Shown here piece by piece: positions 1-5,129 of a stretch of DNA of 5,167 nt. A model generated the notes under the pieces. That model was not told where the DNA came from and did not search any database. It saw nothing but the letters and a program-made list of their open reading frames with translations. Position 1 is the stretch's first letter; each line of letters starts with the position of its first letter. Source of the stretch: an uncultured cyanobacterium (GTDB taxonomy: Bacteria; Cyanobacteriota; Cyanobacteriia; CACIAM-69d); NCBI GenBank assembly GCA_937894105.1, contig CALCTI010000707.1:1-5167 (forward strand), written 5' to 3'. Made by a program: the position numbers and the translations under genes.

Positions 1-397
1 GATTTTTAAGGGAAAATCGTTAGCTCTATTGATTTAGCCAAAGGGGGCTTTTTAAAATCTGAAATAGCAGAGTTTTTGCCCTGGTGATGGCATGGGTCGT
101 CCAGCTCCTTTTAGGCTAGAACCTTTATGAAATATAGGCTCCAGCGTTTTTTGTTGCCTTGGAATGTTGCTCTTCTAATTCACATCAGACGTATTAGTAT
201 TCAAAATACTTAAACAAAACTGACCCACAACTTGCCGCCCCTCTCCCTGGGAGCTATCCATTGTGAAAAAGTCAGCGTAAGCCTATTTGGCAGATGACCT
301 TTCTCGACTCAGATAGGACACTTGGCAAAGCTGTTGTGATTGCCCTGTTTTATTAATTAATGAAGTGATTGTATTTTGTGATGGCTTTTTGGGGCAG

Positions 398-596
398 CTA
401 TTCGGGAGAGGGCGTTGCTGAATTGAGCACTAATACCAATTTTCTAAATTAAAGCCACATTTAAAACCTTTGAGAGCCAGTTGTACAAGGCTTCTGTCCT
501 CTCTTTAAATAGAAGAATTGGTACTAGTGCTCATTTTTACAGTGACGCGTTTGCACTTGTCCTAGCTTTATCCAGCAACGCCTCTCTGAGAAATAG
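398..596. repeat. Nested imperfect inverted repeat, MITE or IS remnant
   Basis: Outer arms are 398-420 and 573-596. They share CTATT at the tip and a core of GGCGTTGCTG facing CAGCAACGCC. Inner arms are 425-454 and 503-532, matching at 24 of 30 positions without gaps; the best block pairs GAGCACTAATACCAATT with AATTGGTACTAGTGCTC. The centre (455-502, 48 bases) is unpaired. The arms are asymmetric: outer and inner repeats are 4 bases apart on the left but 40 bases apart on the right, so one arm gained or lost about 36 bases. No transposase is present. From memory, ends containing GGCGTTGCTGAAT are common in cyanobacterial insertion sequences and small non-autonomous elements; that link is an inference. 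No clear target-site duplication was found. Confidence 0.6.
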
Positions 597-673
597 TCGA
601 TCCGCTAGGGACTGTCATCGGCGCTGCTGAATCAAGAAGTAGACATCCAGGGAACTTGCTCGGCGTGGGATAA

Positions 674-705
674 CCTGTCTAAACAGGGGTCTTATTACCG
701 ATAAG
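674..705 (-). terminator. Possible weak terminator hairpins after the CHAT gene
   Basis: Two short perfect stems lie just beyond the CHAT stop codon on its downstream side. The first, CTTAT with ATAAG (691-695 and 701-705), has a five-base loop. The second, CCTGT with ACAGG (674-678 and 683-687), has a four-base loop. Read on the minus strand, the second is followed by TTATCC, not a proper T tract. Position is right for a terminator, but the stems are only five pairs and the uridine run is missing, so this is a weak call. Confidence 0.2.
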
Positions 706-711
706 CGTGCT

Positions 712-2199
712 TTACCAAGGGTTGCCAATCATTGAAAAGGCGGACCAGTAATAGGGGTGGGATAAGGATTCTCGCCCGTTAGCTCGGAGGATTTGGGGCA
801 GGACGATGGTTCCTCCTCGGGGGCCCCGGGTGATGCGATCGCCCTCCACCGCCACTTCCCCACGCAGCATTGCCAACTGGGTTTCCCGCAGGGCATCCAC
901 TCGGGTGGGCGTGCTCTTCAGCTGTCGGTAAAATTCGCCCATCAAGGCCAAGGTGCCGCGATCGCTCACCACCCACAGGCTGGCTAAAGCAGAACGCACG
1001 CCGGAATTAACCGCCAATCCCGCGAATCCCATTTCTGCTTCAGAATCGCCCACCGCCGTTTGGCACGCGCTCAGAACCAGCAGCTCCACCTTCGGGTCGG
1101 TCCAATCTAAGGCGATTAACCTATCCAACGTAAGCTGCTCAGACCAGAGCTGAATGTAAGACTGATCGGATTTGCCAGAGCGGAACTCAGCGTGGGTGGC
1201 CAGATGGATAATGCCAAAGTCACCGGTTTGGTGCTCCTCTTGCAACGCTTTTAAGGTGAATTGGCTATTGAGAAAGCTGGCCCCTTCCCAAGGTTCTGCA
1301 GCACCAGAGCCGGCATTTCCCAGCCCCAAAATCGTTTCCAATTCAACAGGAACCCCTGGCAATGGCACTTGGGATTGGAATTCCGATGCCCCCATGGCGA
1401 GTACCTGCTCGTCTTTCAAAGAACGATGGCGGGCGTCAAAGAGGCTAAATCCTGGAATTTGGGCAACGGCGTATTTTTCTACCAAAAATTGCTGACCGTC
1501 GTGTAGGGCCGCAAAGGGCACTGCCCGCAGGCTTTCGCCCATACAGAAAATAACCACATCAATGTCAGCGTCTTCTAACGCTTGGGCCACGGGGGCCATC
1601 ATCCATTGGTAAAGCTGTTGGGCGGGGATCAGATAACGATCACTACCCACCTTCCGCTCGAGGGGATTGGTGATGGACTGGCGCAACTGTTGCACCACCG
1701 GTGGAATCGCTTTGTCATTAGCCGCTGGCACCATCTCCGTCACCACTTCCCCGTCCTCGGTGACCAACCGCAGCTCCAACCCATAGGGCTCCGGCATGGC
1801 ATAAAGAACGGCGGATCTACGGCCGGTTTGGACTCGCGCTCGCCGCAGGGTGGCCGAAATGGTACCGGGGGTGTGCACCGTGGCCTCTAAATCCCGATCA
1901 AAATGCTCTTCATACTGCCCTTCCCAAACCCTTTCTAGTCGCTCTACGGTCACGTTGGGGTTGGGGGTAGTGCGGGCGATCGCCCCAGGGCTAAACACAA
2001 CCCCCTGCCCCATAACCACTAAAGCAATACCCAGCGATCGCCAGAGCCCCCCTTTCCGCGCCGGAGGAGCAAAACGCACTGGATGATGAGCAACACCACC
2101 GACTGGGTCACCACCGCAACTATCAGTACGGTTAGTGAAACCGGTGACATTTGCGATAAAACTTAGCCTGAAACGTAGTTTGAAATCTAAAATAGCCAT
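712..2199 (-). CDS. CHAT-domain caspase-like cysteine protease, probably exported
   Basis: This is a 495-residue protein if read from the ATG at 2199. The C-terminal half is a complete CHAT domain, the fold shared with caspases and separases. The catalytic histidine is in HLATHAEF (His336) and the catalytic cysteine in LVLSACQTAVGD (Cys379). Family landmarks follow: GFAGLAVNSGVRSALASLW (391-409) and the closing HPYYWSAFSMIGNPW (481-495). The region before the domain (about 80-260) resembles the usual N-terminal part of cyanobacterial CHAT proteins, including AQQLYQWMMAP (193-203) and VPFAALHDGQQFLVEKY (227-243). No TPR repeats are evident. Residues 41-75 look like a signal peptide ending in AIA, so an alternative GTG start at 2079 is credible and would remove 40 residues; neither start has a good Shine-Dalgarno sequence. 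A proteolytic role is inferred from the family; the substrate is unknown. It is transcribed divergently from the YrdC gene, with no recognisable CHAT partner nearby. Confidence 0.9.
   Translation of the reverse strand: MAILDFKLRFRLSFIANVTGFTNRTDSCGGDPVGGVAHHPVRFAPPARKGGLWRSLGIALVVMGQGVVFSPGAIARTTPNPNVTVERLERVWEGQYEEHFDRDLEATVHTPGTISATLRRARVQTGRRSAVLYAMPEPYGLELRLVTEDGEVVTEMVPAANDKAIPPVVQQLRQSITNPLERKVGSDRYLIPAQQLYQWMMAPVAQALEDADIDVVIFCMGESLRAVPFAALHDGQQFLVEKYAVAQIPGFSLFDARHRSLKDEQVLAMGASEFQSQVPLPGVPVELETILGLGNAGSGAAEPWEGASFLNSQFTLKALQEEHQTGDFGIIHLATHAEFRSGKSDQSYIQLWSEQLTLDRLIALDWTDPKVELLVLSACQTAVGDSEAEMGFAGLAVNSGVRSALASLWVVSDRGTLALMGEFYRQLKSTPTRVDALRETQLAMLRGEVAVEGDRITRGPRGGTIVLPQILRANGRESLSHPYYWSAFSMIGNPW
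1975..2079 (-). other. Predicted signal peptide in the CHAT protein, with alternative GTG start
   Basis: From the in-frame GTG at 2079 the translation begins MRFAPPARKGGLWRSLGIAL, continues through a hydrophobic stretch (VVMGQGVVF) and reaches AIA followed by Arg. This has the n-, h- and c-regions of a Sec signal peptide of about 35 residues, with cleavage after AIA. Read from the upstream ATG at 2199, the same segment would be internal, at residues 41-75. The 40 extra residues (Lys/Arg-rich, then Gly/Asp-rich) have no recognisable domain. I therefore favour the GTG biologically but list the gene at its full open frame. Confidence 0.5.
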
Positions 2200-2421
2200 A
2201 GGGCAAATAGTTATGGGGCAAATTGCCTTGTTACGGTTCCCTAACTCACTGTTCCAGTGTGCCCCCTTTATTCAGGAACTGCCCATTAGGTTTGACCCAG
2301 CAGGTGTCAGTGGCAAGACTGATGGTGGGGTTAAAGAGGGTGAAGTTAAAAAAACCTAGGTGAGCGTCTCGAGTCGACAATCCAAGTGATTGATGTGATC
2401 AATTTTTCTGACTGATTTTCC
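2200..2421. promoter_or_regulatory. Divergent intergenic region between CHAT and YrdC genes
   Basis: This 222-bp spacer separates two gene starts pointing away from each other, so it should carry both promoters. I could not place confident -10 and -35 boxes. The octamer GGGCAAAT occurs twice (2201-2208 and 2216-2223), 15 bases apart, directly upstream of the CHAT ATG. ACCTAGGT (2354-2361) is a perfect palindrome next to an A run. The clearest possible operator is described separately at 2389-2403. Confidence 0.4.
2389..2403. promoter_or_regulatory. 6-3-6 palindrome upstream of the YrdC gene, possible operator
   Basis: ATTGAT, a GTG spacer and ATCAAT form a perfect inverted repeat, followed directly by TTTTC and ending 18 bases before the YrdC ATG. 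It could bind a dimeric regulator or form a weak hairpin in the leader. It does not fit the NtcA consensus (GTA-N8-TAC). The AT-rich stem makes it a poor terminator. Confidence 0.3.
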
Positions 2422-3054
2422 ATGGATCAGGTTTCCCTAACGAAGCTTATTGAGATTGCCCGCGATGAGGGTAGCTTAGTGAGTTTTCCCACCGATACGT
2501 TGCCAGCGCTGGCGGTGAAGCCCGAGAATAGCGCCGAGATTTTTAAGGCGAAGGGACGCAGCTCCGCTAAGCCTCTGATTTTGATGGCGGCAGATTTACG
2601 CACGTTGTTGCCCTATATGAAGGGATCTGATCGCGATCGCCAGTTTTGGCAAGATACGGCAAACCAATATTGGCCCGGTGCATTGACTCTGGTGCTGCCA
2701 TCGAGCGATCGCGTTCCCTTGGATGTGCACCGCCTCAATCCCACCAGCGTCGGCGTGCGTATTCCTAACCATCCCATCGCCCAGGAAATCTTGCGGGAAA
2801 CGGGGGTGTTGGCCACCACCAGCGCCAATTTGTCGGGAAAGCCCCCTTTGCGCACCCTACGGAGAATCGCCCATACGTTTCCAAAGGTGGCGGTGCTGGA
2901 AAACGAGGCGATCGCGCCCTATGTGGACACCTTGGGAGACGCGGCGGAAAAGGGGTCGGGGCAGCCCTCAACGGTGGCCCAGTGGACGGACCAAGGCTGG
3001 TCAATTTTTCGACAGGGTAGTGTGGAGCTAGGCGAGAGCTTTTCCACTGAGTAA
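2422..3054 (+). CDS. Sua5/YciO/YrdC family protein, putative L-threonylcarbamoyladenylate synthase
   Basis: This 210-residue protein is a complete single YrdC domain. TsaC/YrdC members make threonylcarbamoyl-AMP from threonine, bicarbonate and ATP in the cytoplasm; TsaD and its partners then transfer the group to A37 of ANN-decoding tRNAs (t6A). Visible motifs, in order: SFPTDTLPAL (21-30); K-x-R-x3-K-P-L (44-52, Lys44, Arg46, Lys50), the signature of the ligand-binding basic cluster; YWPGALTLVL (83-92); VGVRIPNHP (110-118); TTSANLSG (132-139) with the conserved Ser-x-Asn; and GSGQPSTV (178-185). Length suits a TsaC-type protein without the extra C-terminal Sua5 domain. The ATG at 2422 fits the domain start; no strong Shine-Dalgarno is visible. 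It ends in TAA and carries three HIP1 octamers. Cyanobacteria can carry more than one YrdC paralogue, so this could be the YciO-like member, not the t6A enzyme; hence no symbol. Confidence 0.9.
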   Translation: MDQVSLTKLIEIARDEGSLVSFPTDTLPALAVKPENSAEIFKAKGRSSAKPLILMAADLRTLLPYMKGSDRDRQFWQDTANQYWPGALTLVLPSSDRVPLDVHRLNPTSVGVRIPNHPIAQEILRETGVLATTSANLSGKPPLRTLRRIAHTFPKVAVLENEAIAPYVDTLGDAAEKGSGQPSTVAQWTDQGWSIFRQGSVELGESFSTE

Positions 3055-3078
3055 CGTTACCGGTATTTTTTCTGTGGT

Positions 3079-3131
3079 CGTAATTTGGCGCAAAACGTAA
3101 TTCGCAAAACGTAATTTGCAAAACGTAAGAG
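3079..3131. repeat. Three tandem 14-bp repeats, GCAAAACGTAATTY
   Basis: Full copies lie at 3090-3103 and 3104-3117, and a third that degenerates at its end starts at 3118. A partial copy (CGTAATTTG) precedes them at 3079-3087. The core CAAAACGTAA is identical in all three. The array sits in the 127-bp gap between the YrdC and kinase-like genes. Spacing of 14 bp is not close to a whole number of DNA turns, which argues mildly against a simple same-face operator array; slippage is an alternative origin. Confidence 0.85.
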
Positions 3132-3135
3132 CTAA

Positions 3136-3166
3136 AACAAGGTAGTGGCAACAACAAGGTAATGGC
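3136..3166. repeat. Pair of 14-bp direct repeats, AACAAGGTARTGGC
   Basis: Copies at 3136-3149 and 3153-3166 match at 13 of 14 positions with a 17-bp period. They directly follow the 14-bp array but are unrelated in sequence. They end 15 bases before the TTG start of the kinase-like gene, so they lie in its leader. Confidence 0.75.
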
Positions 3167-3181
3167 GTTAAAGCAGCAACT

Positions 3182-4138
3182 TTGGGGAGAAATGATTTGG
3201 CTTGGAGTAGCGTACTAATTGGGTTTGCCGTTGGAGGGGCGATCGCCTATGCCATAGGGTTGCGCCAAGGGCGTGGCCCCAAAGTTCGCACGGCTACCGT
3301 TAAATATCCCCCCATTCCATCTTCCTATTCCCCCGCCCCGTCACCGGATCCCCCCTCCAGCTCTTCCGAAAGCCCGCCCATTAATCCCATTGATCAGACG
3401 ATTAGCGACGGCATTCGTGATAGTTTCCCAGGAAAGAATACGCAGCTTGGTAACCAGTCTTCTACAAATAAAATGCCTTCGGAAAATAGCGCGAAAAAAA
3501 ACCTTAAAGATCCACAAGACGTTGACGCAGGTTTAGATGCAAAACCTGATAATTCTAAGGGCTTTGAGGGCGGAGCAGTTAATAGCAACGAGCTAGAAGC
3601 GTGGCGGCTCGCATACTATCGGTCGGTGCAAACGGAGCAGTTTAAGAGTGGTTTTTTAGCCCGTACGGCCCATGAATTGCGATCGCCCCTAAGCACCGCT
3701 GTTGGGCTCCACCAGTTGGTTTTATCAGACCTGTGTGAAGACCGGGAGGAAGAGCGAGAGTTTATTCAGCAGGCCAATGATGCCATATTGAAATGGGTCG
3801 CATTGTTGGACCATTTAATTGACGTTTCCAAGGTTACCTACAGCGACGTTGCTGTTAATTTACAAACGATTTCGACGGATAAAATCTTTGCTGAAGTGGC
3901 GCGCCTAATTGAACTTCAAGCAGTGAATCGAAATTTACAGCTCAGCATTATTTCCCCAGAAGAAGCTTGCTTGGGTATTGGCGATCCAAAACGTCTTTCT
4001 CAGGCATTAGTGGATTTAATAGAAGCCCTAATTACGCTGCTGACGGAACAGGGACAGGGGGGCGCTCTCCGTTTATCAGCTCGCCAGTCGAAAAGCCAGC
4101 TTATGATTTATTTAGACAGTTCCTGTTCTTTTGAATGA
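3182..4138 (+). CDS. Membrane-anchored histidine-kinase-like protein, cut short by an in-frame TGA
   Basis: The 318-residue open part has a hydrophobic N-terminal segment (about 8-26), then a disordered Pro/Ser-rich and polar linker (about 40-135), then a HisKA dimerisation domain with the H-box ARTAHELRSPLS (phosphoacceptor candidate His164). The ATPase part is degenerate. In the N-box DPKRLSQALVDLIEAL (268-283) the usual asparagines are Asp278 and Glu281, and where a DxGxG box is expected the sequence reads LDSSCS. ATP binding and autophosphorylation are therefore doubtful even without the stop. A TGA at 4136-4138 ends the frame, yet family-like sequence continues in the same frame to 4399. 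The TTG at 3182 is chosen because an in-frame TAG at 3143 lies upstream and no in-frame ATG or GTG precedes the membrane segment. GGGGAG at 3184-3189 is too close to the out-of-frame ATG at 3192 for normal spacing. Two HIP1 sites are present. Confidence 0.75.
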   Translation: MGRNDLAWSSVLIGFAVGGAIAYAIGLRQGRGPKVRTATVKYPPIPSSYSPAPSPDPPSSSSESPPINPIDQTISDGIRDSFPGKNTQLGNQSSTNKMPSENSAKKNLKDPQDVDAGLDAKPDNSKGFEGGAVNSNELEAWRLAYYRSVQTEQFKSGFLARTAHELRSPLSTAVGLHQLVLSDLCEDREEEREFIQQANDAILKWVALLDHLIDVSKVTYSDVAVNLQTISTDKIFAEVARLIELQAVNRNLQLSIISPEEACLGIGDPKRLSQALVDLIEALITLLTEQGQGGALRLSARQSKSQLMIYLDSSCSFE

Positions 4139-4399
4139 TGGCAGGAGCCGGTGGCATTGATGGACGGCCCTGATCCCCTCGCAGACGTTACCGGTACCCA
4201 CCCCAGTCGCAAGGCTGTGCTCTCGGCGATCGCCCCGCCACCGTTCACCTCCCCCACCTTTGCCCTACGCCTCGCCCAACTTTTAGCGCACTCCATGGGC
4301 GGCACCCTCACCGTTCAGGACCTAAGCGGTACGGGTAGCGGAGCCGGGCACCCGCTGCTGAGTCGCTTTGAAATTGCCCTGCCCACAAATCTCCCTTAA
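4139..4399 (+). pseudogene. Detached C-terminal end of the kinase-like gene, beyond the TGA
   Basis: The frame is the same as the kinase-like gene at 3182 and stays open from the codon after TGA to a TAA at 4397-4399, 86 codons. It looks like the end of a histidine-kinase ATPase domain: TFALRLAQLLAHSMGGTLTV corresponds to the G2-box helix and following strand, and RFEIALP to the closing strand. The usual GLGLA is replaced by TFALR. A GTG at 4151 could in principle start an 82-residue peptide, but this is not an independent domain, so I read it as the lost tail of one ancestral gene spanning 3182-4399. It is much richer in G+C (about 65%) than the part before the stop. Confidence 0.75.
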
Positions 4400-4421
4400 A
4401 TCCGTTCAAAAATCTGTTCAA
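4398..4421. repeat. Two tandem 12-bp units between kinase-like and GTPase genes
   Basis: AAATCCGTTCAA (4398-4409) is followed immediately by AAATCTGTTCAA (4410-4421), one mismatch in 12. The first unit overlaps the last bases of the TAA that ends the kinase-like frame. If the GTPase were translated from the upstream TTG at 4368, the repeat would encode a duplicated KSVQ. Confidence 0.6.
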
Positions 4422-4469
4422 AGACTTTTAAAGCCCCCCGTTAAAACTGCCAGCCCACATCGCCAGCCA

Positions 4470-5129
4470 ATGCCCCTTCCTCGTCTACTGATTATTTTGA
4501 TTGGCCTGTGCGTCATTCTGGGGTTTGTGCTGTGGCTGGTGAATGCCATTCAGCAACTGTATTGGCAAGTGACCTGGACCGCGCCGTTTTTAGGCAACTT
4601 GGTGCTGCTGTTGGTCATCGCCCTGTTGGGGGCGCTGCTGTACGCATTTGTGTACTACTTCAATGTGTTTGGGGTGGCGAAAAAGGGCAACAATCGCCGT
4701 CGTCCGGTGCAGGTGTCTCAAGTGAAAGCTGAGGCGGCGGAGGAAACGTTGCGAGCGGTGCGCAAACAGGTGGCGCAAATTCAGGGAGATGTGGCCCGGC
4801 AGGCGTTATTGGAAAAGTCGCAGGAAATTTCAGAGAACCTGGCCCGGGGGGAATTACTTGTGGTGGTGTTTGGCACTGGATCGGCCGGGAAAACCTCATT
4901 GATTAATGCCCTGAAGGGACGGGAGGTGGGGGAGGTGGGCGCTCCCATGGGTACCACGGAGGAGGGGGCGACCTACACCCTGCGCCTGCGGGGATTACAG
5001 CGGGATATTTTGATTACCGATACGCCGGGGATTTTGGAGGCGGGGGTGGCGGGCGGCAAGCGGGAACGGATGGCGCGACGGATGGCGACGGAAGCGGAGT
5101 TGATGATGGTTGTGGTGGATGATGATTAG
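4470..5129 (+). CDS. Membrane-associated YcjX/Era-like GTPase (N-terminal part), stopped by in-frame TAG
   Basis: From the ATG at 4470 this gives 219 residues before a TAG. Two hydrophobic segments (about 6-26 and 38-66) should anchor it in a membrane. A basic patch (KKGNNRRR, 71-78) and a helical, probably coiled-coil stretch (about 82-125) lead into a GTPase domain. G1/Walker A is GTGSAGKT (135-142), the G2 region contains the Thr pair of MGTTEEG (160-166), and G3 is DTPG (184-187). The G4 NKxD motif would lie past the window. The family is an Era/YcjX-like GTPase often joined to a C-terminal DUF697 membrane domain; function is poorly known, possibly envelope or membrane stress. The frame remains open upstream to a TTG at 4368, overlapping the kinase tail by 32 bases, but the ATG places the membrane segment near the N-terminus. 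No Shine-Dalgarno is evident. It lies 70 bp after the kinase-like frame and is probably cotranscribed with it. Confidence 0.8.
   Translation: MPLPRLLIILIGLCVILGFVLWLVNAIQQLYWQVTWTAPFLGNLVLLLVIALLGALLYAFVYYFNVFGVAKKGNNRRRPVQVSQVKAEAAEETLRAVRKQVAQIQGDVARQALLEKSQEISENLARGELLVVVFGTGSAGKTSLINALKGREVGEVGAPMGTTEEGATYTLRLRGLQRDILITDTPGILEAGVAGGKRERMARRMATEAELMMVVVDDD

Larger units (their letters stand above)
1..711. other. Gene-free AT-rich stretch downstream of the CHAT gene
   Basis: No convincing protein-coding gene is visible on either strand. The first 60 bases are about one third G+C by hand count, well below the genes that follow. The longest ATG reading frame I noticed by eye (127-213, 28 codons) has no recognisable motif and no clear ribosome binding site. 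The stretch contains the nested inverted repeat at 398-596, a related motif at 620-633 (GGCGCTGCTGAATC) and two small hairpins beside the CHAT stop codon. It contains no HIP1 octamer, unlike the neighbouring coding sequence. I saw no tRNA, rRNA or CRISPR structure. It is probably intergenic DNA with mobile-element debris. Confidence 0.6.
835..4233. repeat. Dispersed HIP1 octamers (GCGATCGC), ten copies
   Basis: Perfect GCGATCGC sites start at 835, 958, 1976, 2034, 2633, 2705, 2908, 3239, 3679 and 4226. All ten fall inside coding frames: four in the CHAT gene, three in YrdC, two in the kinase-like gene and one in its detached tail. None occurs in the first 834 bases or in the GTPase. HIP1 over-representation is a known cyanobacterial signature, and this is the main basis for the taxonomic call. 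Confidence 0.95.

Noticed and set aside
40..56. AAAG/CTTT or AGCC/GGCT stem followed by T residues as a terminator
   Set aside because: The stem is only four base pairs and no upstream gene is visible in the window.
127..213. 28-codon ATG reading frame in the gene-free stretch
   Set aside because: It has no recognisable motif, no clear ribosome binding site and a length expected by chance.
243..253. CTCCCTGGGAG palindrome
   Set aside because: It is an isolated short palindrome with a one-base centre and no associated gene start.
953..2086. Several plus-strand open frames opposite the CHAT gene
   Set aside because: They overlap a gene with clear family motifs and encode low-complexity sequence without domains, so they are antisense shadows.
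2368..2378. CTCGAGTCGAC, overlapping XhoI and SalI sites resembling a cloning linker
   Set aside because: Flanking sequence is continuous natural-looking intergenic DNA and no vector sequence is present; most likely coincidence.
2765..3157. A 130-residue minus-strand frame over the YrdC gene
   Set aside because: It is Pro/Arg-rich sequence caused by GC-rich codons of the opposite strand, with no domain.
3090..3166. CRISPR array or replication iterons
   Set aside because: Repeats are 14 bp and contiguous with no spacers, and no Cas, replication gene or DnaA boxes are nearby.
4151..4399. Independent small gene starting at GTG 4151
   Set aside because: It is in the same frame as the kinase-like gene and encodes only the tail of an ATPase domain, so it is better read as a detached fragment.
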